From: Blastomonas ursincola
Lineage (GTDB): Bacteria; Pseudomonadota; Alphaproteobacteria; Sphingomonadales; Sphingomonadaceae
Assembly (NCBI RefSeq): GCF_013607875.1
Contig: NZ_VDES01000001.1
Location: 248,001 to 312,000, forward strand
Direction: 5' to 3'
Length of the DNA stretch: 64,000 bases
Shown: piece by piece, positions 35,793 to 47,573 of the stretch
Position numbering within the stretch: the first letter of the stretch is position 1
Layout: each line of letters starts with the position of its first letter
Notes under the pieces: model-generated
What the model was told of the DNA's origin: nothing
Databases searched by the model: none
What the model saw: the letters and a program-made list of their open reading frames with translations, nothing else
Made by a program: the position numbers and the translations under genes

Positions 35793-36722
35793 TCACAGCT
35801 TGCCGGTCAGCTCCGGCACCGCGGTGAACAGGTCCGCGACCAGGCCGATATCGGCGACCTGGAAGATCGGGGCGTCCTCGTCCTTGTTGATGGCGATGAT
35901 GGTCTTGCTGTCCTTCATGCCCGCAAGGTGCTGGATCGCGCCCGAGATGCCGACGGCGACATAGACTTCCGGCGCGACGATCTTGCCGGTCTGGCCGACC
36001 TGATAGTCGTTGGGGACATAGCCCGCATCCACCGCCGCACGCGAGGCGCCGATGCCGGCGCCGAGCTTGTCGGCGAGCGGGGTGATGACTTCCTCGAACT
36101 TCTCGCCCGAACCCAGCGCGCGGCCGCCCGAGACGATGATCTTGGCGCTGGTCAGTTCCGGGCGCTCGCTCTTGGCGATTTCGGCGCTGAGGAAGGTCGA
36201 CAGGCCCGCATCCGATGCGCCGCCAACAGCCTCGATAGCCGCCGAGCCGCCTTCGGTCGCGGCCTTGTCGAAGGCGGTGCCGCGCACGGTGATGACCAGC
36301 TTGGCATCCGACGATTCGACCGTGGCGATCGCGTTGCCGGCATAAATCGGACGGGTGAAGGTCTTGGGGCCTTCGACCGAGAGAATGTCCGAAATCTGCA
36401 TCACGTCGAGCAGGGCTGCGACGCGCGGCGCGATGTTCTTGCCGGTGGTGGTGGCGGGCGCGAGGAACGCGTCATGGCTTTCCATCAGCTTGGCGACCAG
36501 CGGCGCGACGTTTTCGGCCAGGCCGTGCTCGAGCGAGGCATCGTCGGCCACATGGACGGTGGCGACGCCAGCGACCTTGGCGACCTGTTCGGCGACCGCG
36601 CCGCAGCCCTTGCCCGCGACCAGGGCGTGGACTTCACCCAGCTTGCCCGCCGCCGTGACGACCGCGAGCGTTGCATCCTTCATGACCGCATTGTCATGCT
36701 CAACCCATACAAGCGTCTTCAT
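35793..36722 (-). CDS. etfA: Electron transfer flavoprotein alpha subunit
   Basis: 309-aa ETF alpha subunit, which with EtfB carries electrons from acyl-CoA and other dehydrogenases to the quinone pool through ETF-QO. The C-terminal FAD-binding domain has [41 protein letters not shown] and the signature [20 protein letters not shown], then [20 protein letters not shown]. Its ATG overlaps the etfB stop by 4 bp, so the two are translated together. A strong bidirectional terminator follows. Confidence 0.98.
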   Translation of the reverse strand: MKTLVWVEHDNAVMKDATLAVVTAAGKLGEVHALVAGKGCGAVAEQVAKVAGVATVHVADDASLEHGLAENVAPLVAKLMESHDAFLAPATTTGKNIAPRVAALLDVMQISDILSVEGPKTFTRPIYAGNAIATVESSDAKLVITVRGTAFDKAATEGGSAAIEAVGGASDAGLSTFLSAEIAKSERPELTSAKIIVSGGRALGSGEKFEEVITPLADKLGAGIGASRAAVDAGYVPNDYQVGQTGKIVAPEVYVAVGISGAIQHLAGMKDSKTIIAINKDEDAPIFQVADIGLVADLFTAVPELTGKL

Positions 36723-37468
36723 GCACCGACTCCCATTTCCTTGAGCTTGCCGACCAGAGCGTCGACATCGGCAACCTTGATCCCGGCGCTGCGCACCGGC
36801 GGCTCGGTAACCTTGAGCGTGGTCAGGCGCGGAGCGATATCCACGCCGTAATCACCTGGGGTCTTGGTATCGAGCGGCTTCTTCTTCGCCTTCATGATGT
36901 TGGGCAGCGAGGCATAGCGCGGCTCGTTGAGGCGAAGGTCGGTGGTGACGATCGCAGGGGTGTTGAGCTTCACGGTCTGCAGGCCGCCATCGATCTCGCG
37001 GGCGACGGTGACGCTGTCGCCTTCGACCGACACGGTGTTGGCGAAGGTTGCCTGGCCCCAGCCGAGCAGCGCGGCGAGCATCTGGCCGGTCTGGTTGCTG
37101 TCATCGTCAATCGCCTGCTTGCCGAGCAGGATCAGGCCCGGATTTTCTTCGGCCGCGACCTTGGCGAGCAGCTTGGCGACGGCGAGCGGTTCGACGGTTT
37201 CGTCGGTCTCGATCAGGATCGCGCGGTCCGCACCCATGGCGAGCGCGGTGCGCAGCGTTTCCTGCGCCTTGGCAGGTCCGACGGACACGGCGACGACTTC
37301 TTCTGCCTTGCCCGCTTCCTTGATCCGCAGCGCCTCTTCGACGGCGATCTCGTCAAACGGGTTCATGCTCATCTTGACGTTGGCCAGGTCAACCCCGGTG
37401 CCATCCGCCTTGACGCGCGGCTTCACGTTATAGTCGATGACCCGTTTCACGGGCACAAGGATCTTCAT
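36719..37468 (-). CDS. etfB: Electron transfer flavoprotein beta subunit
   Basis: 249-aa ETF beta subunit with bound AMP. It begins [20 protein letters not shown], then [68 protein letters not shown] and [20 protein letters not shown], all typical of EtfB. Upstream, within about 80 bp of the start, is the left end of a composite repeat that separates it from sucC. Operon with etfA (4-bp overlap). Confidence 0.98.
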   Translation of the reverse strand: MKILVPVKRVIDYNVKPRVKADGTGVDLANVKMSMNPFDEIAVEEALRIKEAGKAEEVVAVSVGPAKAQETLRTALAMGADRAILIETDETVEPLAVAKLLAKVAAEENPGLILLGKQAIDDDSNQTGQMLAALLGWGQATFANTVSVEGDSVTVAREIDGGLQTVKLNTPAIVTTDLRLNEPRYASLPNIMKAKKKPLDTKTPGDYGVDIAPRLTTLKVTEPPVRSAGIKVADVDALVGKLKEMGVGA

Positions 37469-37550
37469 GGCGCTTCCTTCCCTAATGATCGTGAACGCTA
37501 TCTAGTTTCCGTTCACGTAAACGTCAAGTGGTGGCGTACAGCCCATCCGC

Positions 37551-37731
37551 TCCCTTCACGGGAGAGGATATGGAGACTTGGCGGTCCTGAGCTTGTCGAA
37601 GGACTGCCTAGTCGGAATTGGAGAGGGCCAGTGCTGGGCGCAAGCGCCGCGCAGCCACCCTCTCCCAGCTTCGACTAGGTTCGCGTTCCGCTCACCAAGT
37701 CTTCGCAACCCTCTCCCGTCAAGGGAGAGGG
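37551..37731. repeat. Composite palindromic repeat between etfB and sucC (family D with a family A unit)
   Basis: Ends with the hairpin CCCTCTCCC-GTCAA-GGGAGAGGG (37709-37731), the same arms as the repeat at 24765-24919, and contains CCCAGCTTCGACTAGG like that copy. A family-A unit (37584-37604) sits inside, itself flanked by GTCCT/AGGAC arms. The final hairpin ends 13 bp from the sucC stop codon and could serve as its terminator. Confidence 0.83.
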
Positions 37732-37744
37732 TGTGATGATGCAA

Positions 37745-38944
<1,200 letters not shown>

Positions 38945-39103
38945 GAGGGCTCCCATGCCTTTCTGATGTGGCCGGGCGGACGACTCGTTTTCGGTCCAAA
39001 CCCGACCGTTAATCGGTCGATGAACGTATGTGGCCGCGCTAAAGCATAGACGCGCACCAAAGGAAACCCTGCAAACGAACAGGGCGTGGCGGTTTTTGGA
39101 TTG

Positions 39104-39433
39104 TCAGTTGCGCACTGCGCAAATCAGGCCGGACGAACTGACGACGCCCAGGATTTCCGGATCGCCCAGCGCCCGGGTGCGGCGCAGGAATTCGTCGAAA
39201 CTGCCCGCCTGTTGCAGCTTGCCAAGACGCCCCAGGCGCTGGAGTTGCACCAGCGAAAGTCGGTCGACCATGCGGCTGGCCATGCAGGCCGAGACCGGAC
39301 GGCTCAGCCCCGTACGCTCCAGCGCCGCGCGCGTGCGCGCCTCGGGCGTGGCGCAGGCCGAAAGCGCGAGGATCGCAGCCCCGAGCGCGGCAAGGCTGCC
39401 GACGCTGCGAAAGGCTGCGATCCCCATGCCCAT
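39104..39433 (-). CDS. Small putative lipoprotein downstream of ppa
   Basis: 109 aa with signal peptide and lipobox LSAC (Cys27) from the ATG at 39433 (39427 also possible). The mature part has ALERTGLSRPVSACMASRMV, a helical stretch LVQLQRLGRLGKLQ, and ends SSSGLICAVRN; two further Cys could form a disulfide. It begins 11 bp after the ppa stop on the same strand, so it is likely cotranscribed. I do not recognise a named family; similar small lipoproteins occur in sphingomonads. Confidence 0.75.
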   Translation of the reverse strand: MGMGIAAFRSVGSLAALGAAILALSACATPEARTRAALERTGLSRPVSACMASRMVDRLSLVQLQRLGRLGKLQQAGSFDEFLRRTRALGDPEILGVVSSSGLICAVRN

Positions 39434-39444
39434 GACCGGCCTGC

Positions 39445-39978
39445 TTACTTGGCGGCCTGGGCGCGCTCGATCGCCTCGGTGATGATGCGGCGTGCCTCTT
39501 CGGCATTGCCCCATTTGCCGATTCGCACCCACTTCTCGGTTTCCAGATCCTTGTAGTGGGTGAAGAAATGCTCGATCTGCGCGAAGACGATGTCGGGCAT
39601 GTCCTCCTTCTCGCGCACATCGGAATAATAAGGGAAGGTCGCGGTATCAGGCACGCAGACGACCTTCTCGTCGCCGCCATGCTCGTCTTCCAGGTTCAGC
39701 ACCGCGATGGGACGCGCGCGCACCACCGATCCGGGCATGAACGGCGAACGGGCCACCACCAGCGCGTCGAGCGGATCGCCATCGGGCGAAAGCGTGTGCG
39801 GAATGAAGCCGTAATTGGCGGGATAGCGCATCGGCGTATGCAGGATGCGGTCAACGAACAGCGCGCCCGAGGCCTTGTCGAACTCGTATTTCACCGGTTC
39901 GCCACCGGTGGGCACTTCGATGATCACGTTGACATTGTTCGGCGGGTTCTTGCCGATCGGAATCTCTTTGATAAGCAT
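39445..39978 (-). CDS. ppa: Inorganic pyrophosphatase
   Basis: 177-aa family I soluble pyrophosphatase that splits PPi to phosphate, driving biosynthetic reactions. Landmarks: VIIEVPTGGEPVKYEFDK, RYPANYGFIPHT, the metal-binding DGDPLDALVV and VVCVPDTATFPYYSDVRE, then HFFTHYKDLETEKWV. Length is standard. The start MLIKEIPIGKNPP at 39978 fits the family. It is 60 bp downstream of the M61 peptidase gene on the same strand. Confidence 0.98.
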   Translation of the reverse strand: MLIKEIPIGKNPPNNVNVIIEVPTGGEPVKYEFDKASGALFVDRILHTPMRYPANYGFIPHTLSPDGDPLDALVVARSPFMPGSVVRARPIAVLNLEDEHGGDEKVVCVPDTATFPYYSDVREKEDMPDIVFAQIEHFFTHYKDLETEKWVRIGKWGNAEEARRIITEAIERAQAAK

Positions 39979-40038
39979 GAGGTTGAATGCCTTTGTTCTG
40001 TTATCCCCGCAAGAACGGGCTGCCCGTTCCTTCAGCGT

Positions 40039-41967
40039 TCAGCGGGTTTGCGGCGCAAGCAGGCGGTCCAGGCCGGTTTCGCCCTGCCCCGTCTTGCGGA
40101 GCGCCGGATAGCGCAAGCCGCCGCGATAGGAAAGTGCGGTTTCGCGGTAACGCTTGCCCCGCTTGACCAGAAGCTGGACGGTACCGGTGCTGGAGGTTGC
40201 CGCGACTGCGGATTTCAGCGCCTCGCCCGAATAGTCGCGTCCGGCCACCCCGGTGATCTGGTCGCCCACGGTCATGCCTGCATCGAATGCCGGACTGCCC
40301 CACATGACCTGCGCAATCTTGCCGTCCTTCTCGACGATCAGGCCGATCGAATGGCTGAGATCAGTGGTGCCCGAGGCGGCCTCGCCCGAGCGGATGAAAT
40401 TGCTCGCCTCCGGAACATAGACCAGCTCGTATCCGCCAAGCGCAAAACCCTGCTTGCCGACCTCTGGCGTCACCTCGAACACGCGGCTCTGGAAGAAGCC
40501 CTGCCAGTCATAGGGCTGGACAGCGTTGAGCGCAGCGACGACATCGGGCAGCTCATAGGTGACCACGCCCCAGTCGCCCTCGCGCCCACCAAAGAAGCTG
40601 CGCGCGAAATCCTGCAGCGAACGGGCATTGCCCGACTCGCGGCGGATGATCTGGTCGGCCTCGAGCCAGATCATCATGCCCTCGTTGTAATAATCCTCGC
40701 TGCGCTGATAGCTGGTCCAGCCCTTGGGGCGGCGCGCGGCGATGATGGGGTCGTGCGTCGTGTCGACCAGCGGGCGCCAGTCGCGCCCTGCCCTGCGGTC
40801 GAGCCCGGCAGCGATGCTGGCAAAGGCATCGAGCGTGTCCTGATAGCTGAACAGCCCCGACCGCGCGCCCAGCACATAGCCCCAGAACTGGGTCTGCCCC
40901 TCATAGACCCAGAGCAGGTCGTCGCGGCTCGGCGTGCGGAAATCGGGCGCCCAGATGCCCTGCGGACGGCGGTGCTTGCCGTTCCAGCTGTGCGTCATCT
41001 CGTGCGGCAGCAGGTTGCGCGATCCAGGCCCCTTGGCCCAGTCGGTGAAATAGCCGGTGCCGACGCCATTTTCGCTGCTGCGATGATGCTCGATGCCGAT
41101 GCCGCTCATCTCGTCGGACAGCGACAGCAGAAAATCGTAGCGATCATAATGCCGCACGCCGAACAGATGCTCGGCCTCGGCGACCAGCCGTTTGTGCGCC
41201 TCGATCTGGTCGGGCGTGGCGGCAAGATATTCGGGCGCATCGGCGACGACGTTGAGCGTCACCTTGTCGGACAGCGCAAAGCTCTTGAAATGCGCGCCCG
41301 CAAACATCGGGCTGTCGACCAGCGTGTCATAATCGACCCGTTCGTAAGCGACCTTGTTGCCGGTGGTGCGCTTGGGCCGCATCGCGCTGCCGGCCTGCCA
41401 GCCTGCGGGCCAGGTGACCGTCGCATCGACCGGGATGTTGCGGGTGAAATAGCCCGCCGGGTAAAGCGACACATTGTTCCAGCGCAGGTTCATCATCTTG
41501 GGCGCGACGACCACACGACCCTGATTGCCGGCGGTCGGGCTGACGAACTGGAACTCCGCCACCACCTCGCGCACGCCCTTGGGCAAGGTGATGTGGAAGG
41601 CGTTGACGTCGAGCGAATCGCGCCGCCAGGCCAGCGGCTTGCCACTGGCGCTGAATTTCAGCCCCACCAGCTTCTCGATCTCGCCGCGCGGGGCATGGTT
41701 GCCGGGCAGCCATTGCGGATAGAGCAAGGTGAACCGCCCTGCCGATCGGGCATCGTCGGGTACGGGGATCGTCTGCTTCATACGGAAGATCGCGCGATCG
41801 ACATCGGTCGCGTCCACCTCCAGCGCCATCGCGCCGGGGAACGGAATGTCGCGCGCGGCGGGCACGATGTCCTTGACGGGCACGGGCTGAGGCTTGCTGT
41901 TCTGGGCGGAAACGGGACTGGCCAGCAGGGCGAGGACGATGGCGGTGGAAGCGATGAACTGACGCAA
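40039..41967 (-). CDS. M61 family glycyl aminopeptidase-like protein with PDZ domain
   Basis: 642 aa if translation begins at the TTG at 41967, which has AAAGGG 8 bp ahead and gives a signal peptide ([20 protein letters not shown]). An ATG at about 42006 is the alternative. The catalytic zinc motif is [17 protein letters not shown] (HExxH) with the glutamate in [11 protein letters not shown]; an N-terminal beta-rich domain and a C-terminal PDZ domain ([20 protein letters not shown]) complete the M61 layout. Characterised members cleave N-terminal Gly or Ala. Location is probably periplasmic. The gene is divergent from hisS. Confidence 0.9.
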   Translation of the reverse strand: MRQFIASTAIVLALLASPVSAQNSKPQPVPVKDIVPAARDIPFPGAMALEVDATDVDRAIFRMKQTIPVPDDARSAGRFTLLYPQWLPGNHAPRGEIEKLVGLKFSASGKPLAWRRDSLDVNAFHITLPKGVREVVAEFQFVSPTAGNQGRVVVAPKMMNLRWNNVSLYPAGYFTRNIPVDATVTWPAGWQAGSAMRPKRTTGNKVAYERVDYDTLVDSPMFAGAHFKSFALSDKVTLNVVADAPEYLAATPDQIEAHKRLVAEAEHLFGVRHYDRYDFLLSLSDEMSGIGIEHHRSSENGVGTGYFTDWAKGPGSRNLLPHEMTHSWNGKHRRPQGIWAPDFRTPSRDDLLWVYEGQTQFWGYVLGARSGLFSYQDTLDAFASIAAGLDRRAGRDWRPLVDTTHDPIIAARRPKGWTSYQRSEDYYNEGMMIWLEADQIIRRESGNARSLQDFARSFFGGREGDWGVVTYELPDVVAALNAVQPYDWQGFFQSRVFEVTPEVGKQGFALGGYELVYVPEASNFIRSGEAASGTTDLSHSIGLIVEKDGKIAQVMWGSPAFDAGMTVGDQITGVAGRDYSGEALKSAVAATSSTGTVQLLVKRGKRYRETALSYRGGLRYPALRKTGQGETGLDRLLAPQTR

Positions 41968-42064
41968 TTTCGGGACCCTTTGGAATGTGCGTGTTTGCAG
42001 CACCATAAGCATGCCCGCCAAAAAAATGCACCCGCCGGTTTGGCGTGGCACCAAAAAGTCGCTA

Positions 42065-43324
42065 ATGGCGCGCAATATGGCCAAAATCAGCACACCAGGC
42101 GCGATCCGCGGGACCCAGGATATATTCGGTGAAGACCAGGAACGGTTCGGCCATGTGGTCGAGACGTTCGAGCGGGTGCGCCGCCTGTACAATTTCCGCC
42201 GCGTCGAAATGCCGGTGTTCGAAGCGACCCCGGTCTTCGCGCGTTCGCTCGGCGAAACCACCGATGTCGTGTCGAAGGAAATGTACACGTTCGACGATCG
42301 CGGCGGCGATTCGCTGACGCTGCGCCCCGAATTCACCGCCGGGCTGGTCCGCGCCTATCTGACCAATGGCTGGCAGCAATATGCGCCGATCAAGCTTGCG
42401 ACGCACGGCCCGCTCTTCCGCTACGAGCGCCCGCAAAAGGGCCGCTATCGCCAGTTCCACCAGATCGATGCCGAGATCATCGGCGCGGGCGATCCGCAGG
42501 CCGATGTCGAGCTGCTGGTGATGGCCGACCAGATCCTGCGCGAGCTGGGCATCAGCGAGGGCGTGACGCTGCAGCTCAACACGCTCGGCGATGCCGCCAG
42601 CCGCGACGCCTGGCGCGCGGCGCTGATCGAGCATTTTCAGGCGCATAGGGGCGATCTCTCGCAGGACTCGCAGGACCGGCTGGATCGCAACCCGCTGCGC
42701 ATCCTCGACAGCAAGGAAGCCCAGGACCGACCGATCGCCGATGCCGCGCCTGATATCGATGCCTTTCTCACCGACGAGGCCGCAGCTTTTTTCGACAAGG
42801 TAACCAGCGGGCTCGATGCCGCAGGCGTCTCCTGGACGCGCAATGCACGGCTGGTGCGCGGGCTCGATTATTATCGCCACACCGCGTTCGAGTTCGTCAC
42901 CGACCGGCTGGGTGCGCAGGGCACCGTGCTCGGCGGAGGGCGCTATGATGGGCTGATCGAGAATCTCGGCGGGTCGCCGACCCCGGCGGTCGGCTGGGCC
43001 GCAGGGATCGAGCGGCTGGCGATGCTGTGCGACATTTCGGGCCGCGATTTTGGGCTCGATGTCATCATCGCGGTGGAAGACGATCGCGCGCTTGGCGCAG
43101 CGACATCGGCCCAGGCGCGGCTGCGCAATGCAGGCATTTCAGCCGACATGATCGCGACCGGATCGCCGCGCAAGCGTTACGACAAGGCAGCAAAGATCGA
43201 TGCCAAGGTTCTGATTTCCTTCCAGCATGATGGCGATCAGGCCAAGGCCAATATTCGATCGGCCCCGCAAAGTGAATTGCAGGCCAGGGTCGAGGCGTTG
43301 TTGAACGGTATTTCAACGGTTTGA
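42065..43324 (+). CDS. hisS: Histidyl-tRNA synthetase
   Basis: 419-aa class II synthetase that charges tRNA-His. Seen: class II motif 2 region [26 protein letters not shown], the histidine-specific [18 protein letters not shown] and motif 3 [14 protein letters not shown], followed by an anticodon-binding domain ([20 protein letters not shown]). The ATG at 42065 is chosen, with 42077 ([17 protein letters not shown]) an equal alternative; neither has a strong RBS. prfA follows 103 bp downstream. Confidence 0.97.
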   Translation: MARNMAKISTPGAIRGTQDIFGEDQERFGHVVETFERVRRLYNFRRVEMPVFEATPVFARSLGETTDVVSKEMYTFDDRGGDSLTLRPEFTAGLVRAYLTNGWQQYAPIKLATHGPLFRYERPQKGRYRQFHQIDAEIIGAGDPQADVELLVMADQILRELGISEGVTLQLNTLGDAASRDAWRAALIEHFQAHRGDLSQDSQDRLDRNPLRILDSKEAQDRPIADAAPDIDAFLTDEAAAFFDKVTSGLDAAGVSWTRNARLVRGLDYYRHTAFEFVTDRLGAQGTVLGGGRYDGLIENLGGSPTPAVGWAAGIERLAMLCDISGRDFGLDVIIAVEDDRALGAATSAQARLRNAGISADMIATGSPRKRYDKAAKIDAKVLISFQHDGDQAKANIRSAPQSELQARVEALLNGISTV

Positions 43325-43427
43325 TGGCACAGACCATGACAAATGCCGTTATTCTGCCGATAAGCAGCAAGTCAGCGTCGGGAATCGCGCTGGCGGACTG
43401 GGTGGAAACTCGGGGGGAGACACAAGA

Positions 43428-44516
<1,089 letters not shown>

Positions 44517-44537
44517 GGTTTTCGGGATCGAATCTCG

Positions 44538-44619
44538 CCGTCACCCGCGCGCAGGCGGGGGTCCCGCGTCCTTTCAAAACCGGCGAACAAGCGGGATTCC
44601 CGCGTTCTCGCGGATGACG
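44538..44619. repeat. Palindromic repeat pair between prfA and prmC (family B), containing the prmC start
   Basis: Two units as in 29116-29195: the first at 44538-44568 and the second at 44589-44619 (AAGCGGGATTCCCGC core, ending GCGGATGACG). The ATG in its terminal GCGGATGACG is the apparent start codon of prmC, so repeat and gene overlap by six bases. Confidence 0.88.
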
Positions 44620-45471
44620 CAGAGCGCAACGATCGCCGATGCCTTGCGCGAAGCGGCGACGGACCTTTCGGGAATATCCGACACACCCCGGCTCGATGCC
44701 GAGCTGCTGATGGCCGATGCGCTGGGCGTCGATCGCGGCACGATGCTGCTCATGCGCACGCGCGACCCGGTGCCTTCCGGCTTTGCCGAGCGGCTGGCGC
44801 GGCGCGCGGCGCACGAACCTGTCGCCTATATCACCGGCAGGCAGGATTTCTGGACGCTCACTCTCGCCGTGTCGCCCGCCGTCCTGATCCCGCGCAGCGA
44901 CAGTGAAACGCTGATCGAAGCCGCACTCGAGGCCTTTGCCGAGCAAGTGCCGACGCGCATTCTCGACCTGGGTACCGGGTCGGGGGCGTTGCTGCTCGCG
45001 GCGCTCAGCGAATTTCCGCACGCCAGCGGCGTCGGCATCGACGCCAGCGAACAGGCACTCGAGATCGCACGTGCCAATGCAGAGGCAACCAGCCTGACGG
45101 ATCGCGCGCAGATGGTGCACGGCGACTGGCGGACACAGGGCTGGTCCGCAGGCCTGCCCGGCCCGTTCGACCTGATCCTCGCCAATCCGCCCTATATCGA
45201 GGCCGATGCCGCGCTTGCCCGCCAGGTCATGGAGCACGAGCCGCACTCCGCATTGTTCGCAGGCGCCGAGGGGCTGGACGATTATCGAATCCTGATCCCC
45301 GCCCTGCCCGCGCTGCTCGCCGATAGAGGCGTGGCGATCTTCGAGATCGGCGCGAGCCAGCGGGAAGCGGTCTCGGCCATCGCCGCCGCGTATGGGTATG
45401 ACGCGCAATGCCGCCGCGATCTGGCCGGGCATGACCGCGCACTGATGTTGCGCCGCCGGGCAGCCACCTGA
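44614..45471 (+). CDS. prmC: Release-factor glutamine methyltransferase
   Basis: 285-aa N5-glutamine methyltransferase that modifies the GGQ motif of RF1 and RF2. The N-terminal substrate-binding helical domain (ADALREAATDLS, TPRLDAELLMADALGV) leads to the SAM domain with ILDLGTGSGALLLA and the catalytic NPPY (191-194). The start lies inside a palindromic repeat and has no recognisable Shine-Dalgarno sequence; no better downstream start exists without losing conserved residues. It stands next to its substrate gene prfA. Confidence 0.95.
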   Translation: MTQSATIADALREAATDLSGISDTPRLDAELLMADALGVDRGTMLLMRTRDPVPSGFAERLARRAAHEPVAYITGRQDFWTLTLAVSPAVLIPRSDSETLIEAALEAFAEQVPTRILDLGTGSGALLLAALSEFPHASGVGIDASEQALEIARANAEATSLTDRAQMVHGDWRTQGWSAGLPGPFDLILANPPYIEADAALARQVMEHEPHSALFAGAEGLDDYRILIPALPALLADRGVAIFEIGASQREAVSAIAAAYGYDAQCRRDLAGHDRALMLRRRAAT

Positions 45472-45702
45472 TATTTCGCTTGGCAAGCCCTTGGCGACCC
45501 GCTACCACCTGTACAGCAAGAACGCTGATGCCGGCGAAGGGCCCATCACGCTTGCTGACCCCAATCATCTTGTTCGGGCAGCTTATCACGGCCACTCAAA
45601 GCGGATGAAAGGCTTGGGACGCGCGGCGCGCCTTTGGGCAGCGCCTGCACGGACGCGCAGAGGACACGCAGGACACTTGCGACTGATAAGGAAGCGTCAA
45701 CT

Positions 45703-46593
45703 TTGAACAACAATCGTGGAACGAGCCGTCGTCGCGGCCGTGGCAATAACCGTCCGCAGAACAATGGTCGCGGCGGAGGCATGGATCAGGGCAACCGGAT
45801 CGACAGCCGGGCGCGCGGCAATGCCACGCAGATGCTCGAGAAATACAAGAAGATGGCGCACGATGCGCAGATGAACGGCGACCGCGTGGCCACCGAATAT
45901 TATCTGCAGTTTGCCGACCATTATTTCCGCGTGCTCGCCGACAACCGTGCCCGTCAGGACGAATATCGCCGCCCCCGCGAGGATCAGGGCCGCGACCTTG
46001 GCGGCGACTATGCCGACGACGAGGACGACGGCATCTACGGCGCGCCGCAAGGCCAGGGACAGCGCAATTATGCGCAGGATCAGGCCGATGATGCGAGTGC
46101 GCGGAGCCAGGACGAGGATGGCGAGGAGCAGGACGAGCCCCGCACCCAGCGTCGCGACAATCCGCAGCGCGAGGGCCGCCAGAATAATGAGCGCCAGGGC
46201 GGAGATCGCCAGAACGGCGAGCGCCGCGAGCGCCGCCCTCGCGGTGATCGCGAAGAGGGCCCGCGTCAGGAGCGCGCGGAGCGTCAGCCCCGCCAGCGTC
46301 AGGATACCGAAGTGCGTCAGGATGAGGCGGTGGCCGCCCCGGCTCCGGTCGAGACTGCGGACGCAAGCGAAGGCGACGCCAAACCGCGCCGCACGCTGCG
46401 TGGTCGCGGCCGCCTGCCCCGCGCTGCTGAACCGGAAGGCACCAATGCGCTCGATCCGATGATCCTGCCGCCCGCGATCGGCAGCGCCAGCGAAGCGCCG
46501 GTCGAGGCCGAAGCGCCAAAGCCCAAGCGTCGTGCCGCACCGCGCCGCAAGGCTGCGGAGTCGGGCGACATGGAAGCGGCAGCGGCCGAATAA
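45703..46593 (+). CDS. DUF4167 domain protein, Arg/Gln-rich, probable RNA-binding
   Basis: 296 aa from a TTG at 45703, with AAGGAAG 8 bp ahead; the resulting start (M)NNNRGTSRRRGRGNN resembles the basic N-terminus usual for DUF4167 proteins. The conserved domain is about residues 25-80 (IDSRARGNATQMLEKYKKMA, GDRVATEYYLQFADHYFRVL). The rest is low in complexity: acidic stretch, then Arg/Gln/Glu repeats, then Ala/Pro/Lys tail. Such proteins are common in alphaproteobacteria; charge and composition suggest nucleic-acid contact. The 231-bp gap before it must carry its promoter. A strong terminator follows. Confidence 0.85.
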   Translation: MNNNRGTSRRRGRGNNRPQNNGRGGGMDQGNRIDSRARGNATQMLEKYKKMAHDAQMNGDRVATEYYLQFADHYFRVLADNRARQDEYRRPREDQGRDLGGDYADDEDDGIYGAPQGQGQRNYAQDQADDASARSQDEDGEEQDEPRTQRRDNPQREGRQNNERQGGDRQNGERRERRPRGDREEGPRQERAERQPRQRQDTEVRQDEAVAAPAPVETADASEGDAKPRRTLRGRGRLPRAAEPEGTNALDPMILPPAIGSASEAPVEAEAPKPKRRAAPRRKAAESGDMEAAAAE

Positions 46594-46648
46594 GCCGCGG
46601 GGCCGCACCGGCACCACCGGTCCGGGTCCGGCTTTCCGCAGAACAAGA

Positions 46649-46684
46649 AAAGGGGCGCGGTCCATATGCGGACCGCGCCCCTTT
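46649..46684. terminator. Strong bidirectional terminator
   Basis: Perfect 15-bp stem (46649-46663 / 46670-46684) with loop ATATGC, A-rich on the left and T-rich on the right (CCCCTTTATTG). It separates the DUF4167 gene from the convergent sciP. Confidence 0.94.
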
Positions 46685-46708
46685 ATTGTTTCGCTTGGAG
46701 GGGGAAGC

Positions 46709-47008
46709 TTAGTAGCGCTGCTGGCGCTCGTAGAGATCGCGATAATGCTGGATACGCGTGACCCGCAGGCCCGGCATGCCCGACCGGTCGACCGCACGCT
46801 GCCACGAGGCAAACTCCTCCAGCGTCAGGTCATAGCGTTCGCATACCTCGTCGATCGTCAACAGACCGCCATTGACGGCCGCGACGACTTCCGCCTTGCG
46901 ACGCACCACCCAGCGCTTGGTGCCCGGGGCCGGCAGGTTGTCCAGCGTCAGCGGTTCGCCGAGCGGACCGATGACCTGTGCCGGTTTGATTTTCTGATTC
47001 TCGATCAT
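46709..47008 (-). CDS. sciP: CtrA inhibitor SciP (DUF1153)
   Basis: 99-aa helix-turn-helix protein that binds CtrA and blocks its activation of target genes in the early G1 phase of the alphaproteobacterial cell cycle. Sequence: VIGPLGEPLTLDNLPAPGTK, then RWVVRRKAEVVAAVNGGLLT and IDEVCERYDLTLEEFASWQR, typical of the DUF1153 family over its full length, ending GLRVTRIQHYRDLYERQQRY. The ATG at 47008 with GAGGAC ahead is preferred over the longer frame from 47113. The RBS overlaps the stop codon of the small upstream frame at 47016. Convergent with DUF4167. Confidence 0.93.
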   Translation of the reverse strand: MIENQKIKPAQVIGPLGEPLTLDNLPAPGTKRWVVRRKAEVVAAVNGGLLTIDEVCERYDLTLEEFASWQRAVDRSGMPGLRVTRIQHYRDLYERQQRY

Positions 47009-47015
47009 CACGTCC

Positions 47016-47384
47016 TCAAAAGGCCTGGTTACTGCAACTTTGCGCGTGGCCAGGGTGTAACCAATCGGCTTTTCGATTGACTGAAGCACAATGGTAAACG
47101 TCATTTTGACCATGCTGTTCCGATGGGGTGAAACGGTTCAGCGCGTCGGCAAAGTGCGGATTGAAGCTGCCCCGCACGACCTGGTCGGCCCGAATCCGGC
47201 CAGCCAGCCACGCGGCCAGCACGCCCACCGAGTCGCCTGCGTTCTTAACCATGGGGGGGTGGTCGGAACGCGAGACGACCGGCGCGCACGCCAGCGCACG
47301 CAGGATGTCCATATCCAGGGCGCGCAGGTTGATCGGCACGCCTTGGGCCAGGTGGACTGAGTCATGGGGGAAGTTCATGTCCAT
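47016..47384 (-). CDS. Hypothetical small protein directly upstream of sciP
   Basis: 122-aa reading frame with alphaproteobacterial coding character: about the first 90 codons have G/C-rich third positions and a protein-like composition (VPINLRALDMDILRALACAP, GDSVGVLAAWLAGRIRADQV, GSFNPHFADALNRFTPSEQH). The last 30 residues, from about HGQND, lose this bias and may be read into the sciP leader. Its TGA is 7 bp before the sciP ATG. I do not recognise a family. Either it is a real gene cotranscribed with sciP, or its tail has been altered by a frameshift. Confidence 0.5.
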   Translation of the reverse strand: MDMNFPHDSVHLAQGVPINLRALDMDILRALACAPVVSRSDHPPMVKNAGDSVGVLAAWLAGRIRADQVVRGSFNPHFADALNRFTPSEQHGQNDVYHCASVNRKADWLHPGHAQSCSNQAF

Positions 47385-47573
47385 GCCCAGGGTGTATCAG
47401 GCAAACCGTAAGACCAGGTAAAGGCAGCCTTCATGGCTGATTAGACTTGGTTAATTGGCGCTAAGACTGGTCCGAAATCGCCGGAAAACACGGGTTTTCA
47501 CAGTATCAACCTGCGGCAATTTTTTGCCGCGACGGGGTGGCACTGGGGCTTGAGCGCCGCTACATGCAGCCGC

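Noticed and set aside
39556-42132. 858-codon plus-strand frame opposite ppa and the M61 peptidase
   Set aside because: Antisense shadow across two genes with clear catalytic motifs.
45491-45706. 71-codon frame between prmC and the DUF4167 gene
   Set aside because: No RBS of note, no recognisable protein and Arg-rich composition typical for non-coding G+C-rich DNA; the stretch more likely holds the DUF4167 promoter.
47451-47465. TTAA-N7-TAAG as a CtrA box between sciP and mnmA
   Set aside because: Only one half matches the consensus; too weak to report.
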